Positions 10,301 through 25,300 of a stretch of 64,000 bases of DNA are shown piece by piece. A model generated the notes under the pieces. That model worked only from the letters and a program-made list of their open reading frames with translations. It ran no database searches and was not told where the DNA came from. Each line of letters begins with the position of its first letter. Within the stretch, counting starts at the first letter, position 1. The stretch is from Zoroaster sp. YZ-2022 (taxonomy: Eukaryota > Echinodermata > Asteroidea > Forcipulatida > Zoroasteridae): positions 37,642,127-37,706,126 of the forward strand of contig CM055826.1 of assembly GCA_029582265.1 (NCBI GenBank), given 5' to 3'. The position numbers were made by a program, and so were the translations under genes.

Positions 10301-13300
10301 ACAAGTGTGTTAAACTGATTTACACAATTTATGTAAACGTTTAAAAATGAAACTGCAGTACGTTTCCATATTTGTTTGTTTTACCCATTCTGATTCTCTT
10401 TTTCGGCCCACAAAGAATACGTCCAAACAAATATGGAAACGTACTGCAGTTTCATTATTAAGCGTTTACAGAAATTGTGTAAATCAGTTTAACACACTTG
10501 TTATGTAAAATTGTAATTACAGCAAATTGTTGGAAATAGAGTTGCCTGCATTTTGCTGTAAAGTTACATGTTTTTTTTACAGTGTACATGTAATACTTAT
10601 TGCATATTGTTAAAAGAGTTTTATGTCGAGTTCGTTCAGAAAATGTAATGTCATCATCCTGTATTTGTTAGTGTTTAGTTAGTTTGTTTAGTCTGTCATA
10701 AGGGGAATAGTCTTAAACCTTTTTATGGCTTCCCTACTTTCCCTAACGTTAACACTTGTTTAAATCAATTTATATATTTATCAAATGTATAGAGACTAAT
10801 ATGAAATTATGTGTAACAAATAATTACTTTTGTTGACCATGTACACGTTGATGCACTGCTGTTAACATTAAAATAAATGTCATTGAATTACGGGATGTAG
10901 GATGTAGGATTTGAGGCTTTGCATGGTGGAGATAGATGTTATTGAATTCTTGCGGGTACACCATGTAATGATCTCTGTATGGAAAATGTGATGGCTCTGA
11001 GAAGAGCCGGTTGGTTTGTTCTCAACGTTTCGACTAGTCTGCTCAAGCCATCGTCAGGAGACTGGGATGTTTAATATAATCACCAACTTTACACTTTTTG
11101 AGATTTTGGTTTACAGTAATTGCTTGCTTAACAATTATATACCTAATGTGTACAAAAAGGGCCTGTATTACTAATAATCTTGATGAATGTTGCAAGTCTT
11201 TAATTTTATCTTAAAAATAATGTGACTATGAGCAATATGCACAATGTAACCTATGGTACGGTACTGTTTAACTTACATTTCAGCATATAATGTCAGTATT
11301 ATATGATTTCAAATTTGTTTTTCTTACAGTAAATGTATACAAATAATTTTATTAAAGTATGTGATTATGCCATAATGATTGATAAGCATTTCGTATCCAT
11401 TAATATATCTAACAGTGCAATGACCTCTTTAATGGCGTCAGAGAGCTTCTGTTTATCCTCCTCCCAGTCCTTCCTCTCCTTGGCGAATTTCTCCTGCGCG
11501 ATGCTGAACTCTCGTTGCCACTTGCTCTCACGTGCGTCCACCTGCCTCCGAGTCTCAAGAGAGTTTTGGTTGGCCTCTGCTACAAGACGTCGGTTATCAG
11601 CCCGTTCTATATCCCAGGCTGCTTGGAGTCTAACCTGGAGGTCTTCTAGTTTCACCTTTTTGAGTTTGGTTTGTTGTTCGAGCTGTTTAAATCAAAGTTT
11701 GAAGGTGATAACCTGTTTAAAATTTGGTTTTGTGGTACTTTGAAATCATGAAGATTAAAACACTCCAAAGTTTTAAAATGAATGTGTAGCTTAGTGCGCC
11801 AGTAAGTACAATTTAAAGTTCTTAAACACCATCTCTTTAACAAATGTTTTTATTTATTTTAATTTTTTAACGAGGGAAAAGGGGAAAATGGGATAGGCCT
11901 ATAACCCACTCATCTCCTCCCATCTTCCTACAGTCTTCGGGAAACATTCGTTGGGAAACCCTTCCATCTTCCATACAATATTGTGCACAAGAGTGATTCT
12001 CTGTTTTATGTTGGATTTGTACGCACATTTTGGCTACATTTATGATTGTGCATAATCGTCTGAACTGCGAACGTAACACCGTTGTATCTGGGCGCATTGG
12101 ACGTTTCTAGTTTCCTTGATATTCTTTTCAATTTTAGATAACCAGTACTTCTCACCCTTCCGATCTTGGCCAATAGTTCGTTTCTCTTCACATCCCATGA
12201 GGCTTTCTCGTTGGCATAACTCCTCTGAAGTGACTCGCATCGCTCCCTCTCGGCGGTTAGCTGGCTGCTCAGTCCCCGTCTATCCCGCTGGAGTTCTTCC
12301 ATCAACTGTTTTGATCTCTTGGCCTGTGTAATATAATAAACCATGCAATGCTTAGGTACCGGTACGTTTATGTTGTGCAAAAACCCTGTAGATCATCACC
12401 GCTCATTCGCGGGAATTCTCTTGATTAATATTATGAATAGTTCCAGGGTTGTCATTGAATTAAATTATACTTTTTAATATTAATTGTAATATTGACCATT
12501 GTCTTTTAATCAATTGTTTTTATTATTCATATGCTGACCGAGAATATATTTCGCTAAGAAATCACTATGTATGCATTTAATGACTGTTTATTTTGACAGA
12601 CTCACGCAGGAGAGGGAACAAAGTGGCTCAAAACAGTTAAAAGGGGGGTTTACAAGATTTGTTATGATTTTAATTTGCATTTATGACGATCAAAAGGGGG
12701 CAGATGTTCGCTTCCTTTTCTTGAAATATTAAAGCCAGAGTTCAGTTGTCATTAATACCGCTTACCGACAGTGACTCTTTCTCAGCCGTCTGTCTCGCCA
12801 GCATCTTCTCTGCAACAGCCCGCTCAGCAATCACCCTCTGTTCTTGTTCCTCCTTCAGAGCCACCTGTAAGTCCCTCTCAATATCTGACCTTTCCTTAAC
12901 CTCACTCTCAAGCTTACTCTGTAGCCGGACGAGCTCTTCTTTAAAGTACTTAGACTCCGCCTCAAGCTTGAAGCGACTGGCAGCGATTTCGGTTTTCCAG
13001 AGTTTCTCATCCTTTTGATATTGTAGCTGGATATCAAGACGGGCGTTCTCGACGCGGCGGGACTGGTTGTCTAGAAGGCGCTGGAGGCGTTCCACTTCTT
13101 TTGAATTGATTTTGATTTCATTCACTTTATCTTCAATCTGTTTGTAAGATGTTTAGAAATAAATGAGGAAAGAGGAAATTGGCATATTCGAAGTAATTGT
13201 TTTTAAAGCCTTGTAAGCATCAAGCTTGAATATGCCGAATAAAACCACTTGATGATTTTCCTTAAAAACAAAATAACGAAATTACTTCAGCATACCGTAC

Positions 13301-16300
13301 GGTACAAAATTCAATTTAGTGTATTTTGCTGTTGTACATCGATCTTGCATGTATGCCTTTGTTCTAAGCTTATAGAAATATGCATGGAACCAGTTAATAA
13401 ACTAAGTTCTCAAATGGCATAATTTGTCTACAAGCAAAAAGGAGAATCGTAATAATTCCACCAACCTGTTTAAGTAGCCGTCTTCTCTCGTCTTTAAACT
13501 TTGCCTCACTGACTCTATGCGTCTCCACAAGCTCAGTGGCAGCTTCATTTCTAGACATCAGCTCGCCCATCCTCTTCTCTGCGTTCATCTCCGTCTCTCT
13601 TAGCTTCCCTCTCAGCTCAATGATGGCATTATTAAACTGGCTCCTTTCGACCTTCCACGAATCTTCCCGGGCCATCAAGTTGGACTGGAGTGATTTGACG
13701 TCCGCAACGAGCTTTGAGCGATCGCTTTCCCACGAGGCATCCCTTGCTTTAAGACTTGATTTCAGCTTCTCTAAGGCTTCCTGGAGCTCGCTTCGCTCCG
13801 CCTTCCAGTCCTTCTCCCTGTTCGCCAGTTTATTATGTAGATCCCGCATCTCTTTTACTAGTCGGTTATTATCCGCACGAAGTTCATCCTCACCGTTGCG
13901 GGCGCTCTTTATAAGATCTGCCTTCTCTTTGCTTCTCGAGTCCTCCTGTGTGCGGAGTTGCGCATCCAGGGCATGTATGGTACCCCGACTCTGTTCAAGC
14001 TCTTGTTCCATGAGTTCCACTTTGGTAGAAACCTCCTCCAATTGCCTGGATTTGGTTCGGAGCTCGATTTCCTTCTCGTCCAACTCGACCCGAACTTCGG
14101 AGGTTGAAATACCAATTTTTTGATCGTATTCCTTGCGGAGTTTGGCCATCTCTGCCTTGTGAGAAGCTTGGATGTTTGCCAAGCGAGCCTCCGCCTGACG
14201 GAGCTTTTGTTCTCCTTCTTTTCCGTTGGTTTTGAGTGATTTCATGTAGGTTTCTAGTTCCATGGTTCTCTGTTGGAGGGTTTGCTTCTCGAGCTGGAAT
14301 TGTCCGAATTCGTGCTACGAAAGATGAAAATGCAATACGTCAAATATATTTATATTTAATTCATCCACAGTGCGATATGCTCAACTAATATTTGAAAATT
14401 GCTCGCGAAAAAACGGTCTGTTAGGAATTTGTTCACAGGACAAGCATAATTTTGGTTATTTTCACAAAGAGGAAACAGTTTACACAGTTGCATAATGACT
14501 GGCGTATTAGTTTTATCTGACCATTGATCATCCTGGGAGAGCCTCTATATGCAATACAACAGACTGACCACGATTTGCCCCCGAGGCCCCGCCCATCCTT
14601 AGCAACGCTGAGAACTTTTGGTCACGCCACCCGCGCTGCCATTGGCTTTTCAAAGTGCTTGACCGACATATCAACAGTTGTTGTTAGAGACGGAAACCAA
14701 GATCGGTCAATCACAACAGTGCTGATCCTCAATACATATGAAGGGCCTAACGTTGATTCCTTCCATATAGATATGGAAGAAAAATGACTGATGTATATAC
14801 CTGAATATCGCTAAGTTTTCTGGCATTATCCTGTTGTTGTGCATCCTGCCGCGCCACCAGATCGCTCTTCTCTCTCGCCCAGGCTTCACGCTCTTTCTTA
14901 AGACGGATTTCTAGCTCTGTACGGCCCTTGTGGATCGAAGAAACCTTAGCATGGAGGAGGGATCGCTCCTGTGTCAGGATGTCACTAGAGGCTTTGAGTT
15001 CTTCGGTCTGCGCTGTCATCTTAATAACGGGACAAATAAAAATTATGATTATTGAGGATACCTTCTTTTGGCTAAAAACGAAGTAAGGGGCTCAGAACAT
15101 TAGGCATGTCTTTATTTTTAGCTTATGTTTGCTATTTGCTCAAAGTTTCCGTTGCATTCAAATCGAACGCGCAAAGTGAATTCAATGAATCCAATGTACA
15201 CTTATTTAAAGGAAGCTTTAATTAGCATGCGACAGTAAACGTTTCCGTCTTCAACACTTAAAAATCTACCCATCAACATTTACCATCTGTCACAGCATCA
15301 CCTCAGTAAGATTACTATTATTTCTTGCATAAAGCCTGTCCATCAAAATGTCTCAACTTTTAAACTACCCACAAGAAACGTGACTTCCTGTGACTCTACT
15401 CGTTAATACAACTGGATATCATGGTAGATGGTAGATCACTATGAAGTGGGCTACCAATTTAATCGCACCACCCTATTTTTCCATACGTCTCATTCTGATT
15501 CGTATTAAACAATAATTATAGTAATTATTGCAAAGGCACCGATACAACATTCAAACAAACATAAGGTGAGTTAGTAGCTAAATACCTTTTCTACCAAACA
15601 TTATAACTGGCCTAAATAGGCCTAAATAAAATGGATATCGTTGGTTATTTTGTTTCCAAACATTTGTTTATGCCCATTGCATGCCGTGGCAAAGATTCTC
15701 AAGGATGACAATTAAGAATGAGATATTTGGTAATAAAAGGATGAGGGATGGTGACATTTCCTATGAAACACGTCATGATGACGCCACACATACCACATTC
15801 ATCTTAGACTGCATCTCCTCTGCTAGTTCGCGGTACTTCCAACATTCTCCGTCTAGAATCTCAACTTCCGTCTGTAATTTACCCAGAATTCTCTTGAGTT
15901 CCTCTTTCTCGGTATCCGGGCGAGCTGAGTCTGGCTTCTTCTGTTCCTGTAACACGATATATAGAAATTTGACAGAGTTGCTAAGCAAAAGAAAATGCTA
16001 AGCACATTTCATGGTTGCCATCCAAAATATATAATGTTATAATTATACTTATTTCAAATGGTAGTCTGCTATACTGAACATATTCGTTTGCCACAGAACA
16101 ATTAAATGGTTACCAGCCAAAATATATAATATAATAATTATACTATTTCAGATTGTAGTCTGCTCTATTTAAAACATACAATTGCAACAGAAGAATTCAA
16201 TGGTTACCAGCGAAAATACATCATGTTATAATCACTTATTTCAGATGGTAGTCTGTTATGCTTTATACATTTGCTGCAGAAGAATTCAATGGTTACCAGC

Positions 16301-19300
16301 CAAAATACATCATGTTATAATCACTTATTTCAGATGGTAGTCTGTTATGCTTTACATATACATTTGCTGCAGAAGAATTCAATGGTTACCAGCCAAAATA
16401 CATAATATTATAATATTATACTATTTCAGATAGTTGTCTTCTATGCTTAGCATATACATTTGCTACAGAACAATCATGAAATTCAACACACAGTGAGTCA
16501 GAAAGGTCACTGCCTAGAGATAAATGTGTCAGTCGAATGTTTAAAAGGTTAAAGGTTATAGAAATAATTCGAGGTAATTTACGGGATTGTTTGGCAAAAT
16601 TATCCAGTAAGCCCAGAATAGATTAAACCGGCCTTTGACAACTTGACAAATGGGCTGTAACGGTGGGGGTTACATATCAGGAGACTACAAATACAATAAG
16701 ATGTACAGGACTAAGCAATAAAGTTGGGATTAACTCAAAGGTTAAAACTTCCTATAAATAAATCTCTGTGTTAGACTTAACATACGCTAGTGTTGCAGCG
16801 CTTACAAATTGGCACCAGATCAGGGCAGAGTGTAACAGTAGGGTTGCGAATCAAGTCACTAATAGTGCACATGACCGCAAATATATTGGTTTTATCAAGA
16901 GTTGTCACTGACCGAACTCTTTAAAACGTTGATTCAATACTTTAGTTTTAAGAGTGTAATTGTAATTCTATAGTTTAACAATTGTTCAACTATAATTCTT
17001 TACAACCTCGCATGCTTTTGTGTGATTCATAAAAATAAATGTACTGTTTTACGTTTGGGTTTTACAAAGCACTTCACTTCACCTTTGGGTCTTTACATTT
17101 CAGTGATTTTATATTTTATTCAATTGGAAAGTACATTGTCTCTACATTTTCACAAGAAAATAGAGATGCATTGAACTGAAACTTTCAGGTCAAACATCTC
17201 CTAAAATTTTAGTAAAATCGGTAAAACTATTTCCCAACTGATTTGATGTCTCCGGGACAACAATTCAACTTTATGATGAATATGAAAATTCCGAATACAT
17301 TTTAATTATTTTCTTGATGACGGCATAACGTAAATCTTACACTTTCATGGTTTGGTTCTTCAATGTTTACTTGATTCAAAGCATAACTTATGAAGTTTTA
17401 CCAACATATACCAATAGTGTAACCGTAAGTCGAAAACATTTATAGTCTAGTGCTCCTGAAGGGAAACAGAATCCTGTCATCTTATCAGCTTCAGATTGAG
17501 TCATCGATCGTATCGTTTACCGATCTGCAATAGTTTCAATGTATGTAGATGTCAAGGGTCTATACAAGTACGTGACAAGAACACATGTTCGTTTCCAAGT
17601 GTGTTGACGCTAATTATTGCCAAAATTGAAAAGCGACTAACATTTCAACATAATTAGGCCTATATATGATTCAAATAATTATAATTTGTCTGGATTAAAG
17701 GGACAATATCGCCACAATCAACAGGGCATGGAATTGAAGAGCTAGTTTTATATTAACTCAGTGACTGAAAATAATACCCCACATGATAAGGTCATAATTA
17801 CCGTTGCTGCTGATTAAAAGGGGCCAGTAATTTTCATATAAGTTTTGAGGCTTTGCATGGTGGAGTATCGATATCGTTTCGGTTTGCGGTAACACCATGT
17901 ATTTATCTCAAATAACGCGAAGCTGAGGTACAGGTTCTGAAAAGAAGTCCCCATGGTTCTCCCTGAACCATATTAACCCGTGAAGTCCCATGGTTCTCCC
18001 TGAACCATATTTCTCACTTAGCGACAGTAGAGAAAAACGAGTTGCCCGAAATTAGGTTCTCCCTTGAACCTTTCTCACTTAACGAAGGTTGGGATACGAG
18101 CTGTGCGACGAGGTTCTTTTCAGAACCTGTACCTCAGCTTCGCGTTATTTGAGATAAACACATGGTGTTACCGCAAACCGAAACGATATCAGTAATTTTC
18201 AGTCACTGTGTTCAACTTAAACTATGACCCCGATACCATGCCCTGTTGAAAGTTTGCTCTCATCGTTGCGATATTGTCCCTTTAAAGGGACGGTACGGCA
18301 TGCATCCATGTTTGCTTCTATATTATATTTCTGTTTTCTCTCTACTGTTAACATTTGTACAAACATCCAATTGTTAAAATAAATGTCGAGTTGGAATTAA
18401 CACTGGTACTGTTGACGCACTAACTGCTTCTAGAAGTATGCTTACTCTCTTTGAATCAAGATAAACTTATAAACAACCCAGTCCTGTTAAAGATTCTGTG
18501 TATTGTTATTTATCGTTTATAAGCAAACAGTGAAAATGCATTCAGATTTTGTGTATTCATCTTAATGTGGAATGGAGGAATATTCTTTCCTGAATTCGAA
18601 CTGGAAATTCAGAAAGAAAATGATTTCACTTTATTAGGGTTCGAATCCCGGCCATGACACTTGTGACACTTAACCATAATTGCTTCTCTCCACCCAGGGG
18701 TTAAATGGGTACCTGTGAGGGCAGAGTTGGTTGATTAGCCCTATGGCTGTAATGGCAGCAATTGAGCTGTATACTCCCCAGGGAGCTGAGATGGTTTCAG
18801 GAATGATTTATGAGCCTTATGAGCGGGGTAATAATATAATGCGCCTTGAGCACCACTTAGTTGGTGGATACGTGCGCTATATAAGTCCACACATTATTAT
18901 TATTATTATTATTATTTTGTCATATTACAGCACTTCGGACACAGTGAAGATAATTTCCTTAACACTTAGTAAAGTTTACATTCACTTTCGGTTTTTACAT
19001 TCACAATTTGGTTTTTATCACTGATTCTATAATTATCTTATCTTTAGGGCTAGGGTAATCGTGCCCGCAAACTTTGACTCATTCTTTGACTCAATCAGCA
19101 TTGATTGATAAACTGTATCCAGTCCTTTTCAATCCTAACATTATTTGAGCCACATGCTGTCATTATGTCCTCCACAGATGCAATATAACACCTTATACGA
19201 CCAGGCCAGGTTTCTGAGCCTGACAAGCGGAACTCCCATACAAGATTACGTCATCAACAAGTAGGGAACGTTTTGCAAGGGTCATTGGGTGGGGCAAAAA

Positions 19301-22300
19301 ACAACAATATTTAAGCGCCATGAGAACGCACAATTACAACACTGGCAAACGTTAGAACAGCCAGGGCCGTAGTGAGTGGGGGGGGGGGAGTGAGACCCCT
19401 CCCCCAATAATTTTTCTCAGTCGGCATTTAGAGCCTCAGTCACCAAATGAAACATCAAAGGTACTAGAACGAGGGTTGGTCCAGAAAAAAAAATTCAGTC
19501 GGCAAACCTAGAGCTATGGGTTTGCCGACTGAAAATGTATTGTGTTTCTAAGCACTGAAGATTTGCCGAGTTTTTTTTTATAAGTTGTTTGTTTGTTATA
19601 AGCGACGGTTTTGGGTGGCAGTTCGCCAAGTAAATTTGTCTGGTGATATTAGTTTTGTGTCGGTAAATTTACCAACCAAAAATATTTGCGCCCCCCCCCC
19701 TCTGATGGCAGTCGGCAAATTGGCTTCCACACCCCCAAAGAAAATGCCTTCGCTACACCCCTGAGAACAGTGCTCAGATTTAGTATAAGACCATGGGATA
19801 CAGGGCGGATATTTCACGTTTTGGTAATAAAGGATGGCTGGATACGGTCAAGGGTCAACTACAGATCCTGATCTATATAACGGTGCAGTCATCTTGATTT
19901 TACTGTAATACATTATCCACGTTGCTGAGGCCAAAAGGGAAACTAGTCTGGTTCCTCGTATGCACTGAGAATTAGCGCTAGAAATCGTGCTTAGATACAG
20001 GAATCTGACAAAGATGGCTGTAAAGGGATAACAGTCCGTAGAATAACAGAGAGTCACCAACAAGAAGAAATAAAAAACGGTCATATGTTTGGAAAAGGAT
20101 GGCAAAGTAGTAAAGATATCGAATTATGCCAACTTTTGCCAAACATTGGTCAATTATCAACTTCCCAAGTAGCTGGGTTATACTCAATTGTGATGGTACA
20201 TTCTGTGTTAGGTATTTGATGATGGGTAGCTTCATTTGACGAAAACTTAGTCTTGACAAAATAGACCCAAGTAACAGCTTTTCCATCTTAATGTTTCAAA
20301 TTGTATAAAATGTGAAAGGAAATCTTTGAATAACTTTGGCTGAAGTCCGTAGAGGTCAAAGTATACGAACATTCGAAAAGCTGAAGCATTAAACAAAATT
20401 TAGATTTTATCACGTAGAAAAGAAAGTGTTAAAGGGGAAGTGCAATTTTGGTTATTACCAGATTATCAAATTAACGAATAATTATTTACAAAATAATAAA
20501 TTATTTCGTTAAATTATTTGTTACGTTGAATTTACAAACATTAACATAAAAACAGAAACATTTTTGTTGTTTTCTCAAAAACGTGAGCACCTGTTTTTAT
20601 CCAATGTTAAGATTTTCACACAAAAGAAATTATTTCTAGAAAACTATAGTTAAAATAAAGGTACATTACAAAATATCAATGTTGTATACCTTTTCTTTAA
20701 ATGAACTGAATAATAATACGCTTTTATTGCTAAACCTAACTTCATAAACGTGTAACCTTTAACACCTTCATATGTTAAATCTACCTATAAAAGAGAACTT
20801 TTAAAGTGTTCATCCAAAACATAAGGTAATAATTTAGTTGTGTGGGTGTTAACAAAAGTATTAAAGTATATTTACAAAGTCAGTTCGGCCAGATTAGTGC
20901 CCCACTAACTCTCGTTAGTTCACCAAGTTACCCTTAGAGAATAGTACAACGCCACTGATAAAGAAAAAAGTTTGAATTACACAAATAATCATTAATAGTT
21001 AAAGTTATTCATTGTTAGAATGCTAGCGCAAAAACTGATCCAAGTGTCATGTTCGTTATAACCAAACGTTCGTTATATAGTATTGCTCGCTATAGCGGCG
21101 GACTACTTTACCTCTTTGCCATGTGAAGCACTAGCCGTCACATCCGGTATGCTCTGCATGTCTTCCATCTTCCGTTTGAGCTCATCCAGCCTCTTAGACA
21201 GTTCTGCCTTCTCTCTTCTCCAAGCCATCGTCTCCATCTTCTTCTGCAGCTCCGAGCTCTCCTTCTCGAAGGCGAACCGCTTCTCCGCTCGGTCTTTTTC
21301 GTCTTGGTTCTGTGGTGCGGCGGGACGTTGTGAGACGGGAACGGGGGATTGGAATTTCTTAGCGTACTATGAAGTCGGTAATTGACGATATTTTTGTTGA
21401 TTGTGAATGGTCGATCAGAGAAGAGTGCAAGTTTCACAGAGGGAAAAGTTTAACATGCGACGGTAAGAGTGGTTTTTGAGGGTTGTTTTGTAATGATTGA
21501 AGCGGTCGATCAGTAGAAGAGTGTAGTTTCACAATGGGGTAGAGTTTAACATGGGACGGTACATTTACGATGCAGATGTAATTTTGGTGGACGTGAAGCA
21601 ACAGATAATGCATCATGCGGCCGGACACACAATGTTGAAGTGGTATTCCGAATCAAGGAACATACAGGGAGGGTCCCGGAGGGTGGACGGCCACCGATAG
21701 GGTATCATGCATCATGCGGTCACACACAGTTGAGGTAGTCGAAACAGAGTGGCAAAGTAGTATCCATAGGGGTGACAGTAAGTCCAAGATCAGGTATAAC
21801 ACGAACATCAATCGGGCATTTGGAAGCGAGCCATTAGTTTAAGCAATCCGGTGATTGGTACAAGAGTTTGACACAATAGGTGAAGCAGGTGAAGCAGGTG
21901 GCGGAGATCATGCGTGTGAGTGGGAAGAATATGAAGCATTAAAAACCAGTTAGTTAATTATTAAACATGAACAATTAGTTAAACGATACAGCAGTTAAAC
22001 ATACTAACCCGATGTAAGAAGCTCATGTTAGAAAACAGGTAGTAATATCGATGCCAGTTATAGCAACCAAGGGACTAATGTCCCTGTCTGTCTTGGTAAA
22101 TCATGACACATAGGCATAGGTCGAGTTAAAGCTAATAGCTAGCTGCTGAGACCTGAGACCTGTGCCGGAAGCCTTATTTTTAAGCCAAGTCAGGCCTTCT
22201 TAAAAAATTGTTTCTCTGAGGTAGTTAGCAACAGGTTTTTTTTAAGGTTAACTATTTTAAGAATAATGTTTAATGATTAGTGAAAGGAAATATACTGGGT

Positions 22301-25300
22301 TAATTTGCAAAAACTGGGTTTGGGATCACTTCCTCTCAACTCACAGCAAAATGGGAACGGGAAGGATTGTAATGGCTTAAGTGACTGATTTTTTGTGCGG
22401 GGTCAGGTAGATGGAGAGGCGGGTTGGGGTTCGGCATGCTTTGAACATCCCACGGTACACAAAATATTATTCAATATTTTCGACAGTGATTTTCATCAGT
22501 TTGACTTTTCAAAGCAAATGACCGAAAAAACACTGCAAACACTACACCAGTGGTGTTCAAACAGTTACAAAAAATAAAGTTTACACCAAAACAAAACCTG
22601 TTTTAACACCTCAGGTTTATCAGGGAAGATGGTAACTTTATAACCACCCTTTTCCTTTTTAGAAAAAGCTATTCTCTTACCAATTTAATGAGTCAATGTG
22701 TCTCATTTTTATTGTTTTGAGTCAACCTTGAATTACATTAGTAAGGATTATAGGCCTAATCTAGTAATCTGGAAATTCATATGTATCATCAGTTAAAATT
22801 ACATGTGATATGAAAAGAGCTCCACAAATGTTTCAATGGCAGGTGTTCTCAGTAACGTTTGAGAAATCATTCTGAAGTTTCCTGTTGTACCCTTCATCCC
22901 ATATAGTTTATTAATGCATTTGATTTGTTGGCAATATTTGTGATCAATTTAAACTGTGAACGATTTCCGTCATTTGCTCAGAAAATTAAAAAAACAAAAA
23001 CATACAGGGAGCTGAAACTAATACCTGGTCATATTGTAGGAATTATTCCTTTGTCTTAAAAAATACAAAACAATTCTAGCGCAGAATGTTATTTAAATAA
23101 AATCTTGAAATGTTTATAAAATATTATCGACACCATATCTCATCGAACACCCACCCGATAACAAACAATTTTATCAAATACATCGCGGTTGAAACTAGGT
23201 AAATCACTGAGGAATACATTGTCGGATGGTGCGTCTATTAATAGAGTCTGGACCCTGAGAAGAAGGAAGTCTTGAACGGAACTACTCAGTTAGTCGCGGA
23301 CTTATTTTTGCTCGCGGACGGATGGATTGTATCATAGATATGCTCATAATAAGGAGTACTGTGGCAAACAAGATTATTGGATATTTTGTATAAAATATTT
23401 AGGATTAGGCATACTATGGTGGCCCTGAAGGGACATCACAAATCAGAAATATCTTCACCAATATTTGTGATGTTGCGAAAAAAATTACAAATATATCTTC
23501 GCCAATACTTGTGATGTCGCGAAAAAAAATCACAGTTCGCCAATATTTGTGATGTCGCGAAAAAATATCACAAATATCTTCGGCAATATTTGTGATGTCG
23601 CAAAAAAAAAATCACAAATATATTTGCAAATATTTGTAATTTTTTTCGCGACATCACAAATATTGCCGAAGATATTTGTAATTTGTGATGTCCCTTCAGG
23701 GCCGCCATAGCATACACATTCATAATTCAGAATTATTAAATGTGCTTTAGACTCTATATGTTTTAAACCGCGCATATTATGTTCTGAGAATATTCTAGAA
23801 TTGTCTCAGTTGATCTATGGTGGTCAATATGTTGCACATGATATCCACAATAGACTTTTAAACTGTTTTCATGGTGATTTCCGTTTGGCAATATGGGAAG
23901 CAGACAAAATGAATGCAGTATGATAAATTCACGTAACAAGTCATGGATTCACGGATTCACATACATAATTATGTAGGCTTACGTGTGTTTTGTTTGTTCG
24001 TTTGTATTTTGATATTTTTGTTCAATACTAAAATCCTCACTGGTAGTCCTACCCATATTTACTTCTGGGCGGTGAGAAGCAATAACGGGAAAATGATATG
24101 GACACAATAATAATAATAATAATAAAGATTTTAGCGCGCACATATCCACCCTGCTGGGCGCTCAAGGCGCGGAAACAAAGAAAAAACATGAAAAAAACAA
24201 GCAACACTGTCGCAGCCAGAATTTTAACCCACATTCTGGTGACTCTACCATCAAAACACAATGTGGCAAACAAAATCACAGACGACTCGGTATGGAATCG
24301 AACCCCCCCCCCCCAACTTCCTGCCCTAGTTTGTGAATGATGGTGCAAATTCGCATTATTAACAACCTGGGATAAGAGGTAAGCTTGGGTGATAACACGA
24401 GAATATCGAATATCGTGATACCCGTTTTTTATTCGATTACGATATCGAGAAGCTTCTTAAGTTATCGAGATATCGGCAAATTGCGATTAAAAAAATATAT
24501 CGCGATTTAAAAAAATCGCCATTGTGAGTCAAGTCAGAAATTCCATTGAAACAAAATTATGACAGTCTTTTCAGCTTTTGAAAGTGAGAAACCAAAGTGA
24601 ACTACTTCAGAAGTAGGCCTACATACACGCTATGCTTGTAGAGGGGTACATACCTGTGGTTATCGGCTCTAAAGCAATCATGCATGAATGAAAAAAATAA
24701 TAGCGATACTATCGAAAATCGCGATATATGTTTGCCGATATATCGTGGATGAAAAAAATCGATATCGCCCAAGCTTAATAAGAGGCATTATTTATATCTA
24801 CAAATCTGACACGACTTGAAAGGTTAAACAGAGGCCGTAAACTCTTTAAAAGGGCGAGTCGAATTGAATACTGGCTAGACAGATTATTTCCTCTTCAAAG
24901 TTTAAGTAGGGACCACGTTGGAAACAAGTCTGTTTTATCAAACTTGTTGACATAGCCTATCCCAGCAGTATCCACTTTTTTCGTAAATCTTCTATAGACT
25001 AATATAATCCAGCGACCACTGTTTTCCGCCATTACTGCGGTGGTACCACACTGCACGCGCGCGTCACACGCATTCTTAAATACGCGGTACGCTAGCGTTT
25101 CGTCAAATAGAGTGCTCAGATTGGTTGAAGATGCGCTGAACGCTTGACGCAGAATGTTGGTACCACCTCAGTTATGGCGCCGCCCAGTGAACGGATTAGT
25201 CCTTATTGACTGATTTGTGTGGATGTTATTGTGATTGTAATGTTGTCTATAAATTGTAATAAATCAAGTCAAACCAACCTCATCTAAGCGGCGATCCATC

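Larger units (their letters stand above)
21430..25250. other. Intron between exons at 25.3 and 21.3 kb
   Basis: Contains a loose duplication near 21.43-21.56 kb (agagtttaacatgggacgg), the TIR element at 23.41 kb, the SINE at 24.11 kb and the family H MITE at 25.0 kb. The block 24.40-24.78 kb is rich in atcgcgatat-type motifs and partly self-complementary. No exon seen. Confidence 0.6.

Noticed and set aside
13536..14123. 195-aa plus-strand frame, Ser/Leu-rich
   Set aside because: Antisense shadow of the largest coiled-coil exon.
24049..24348. Frames of 80-99 aa on both strands
   Set aside because: They lie over the SINE at 24.1 kb, and the hydrophobic stretch comes from its body and tail.
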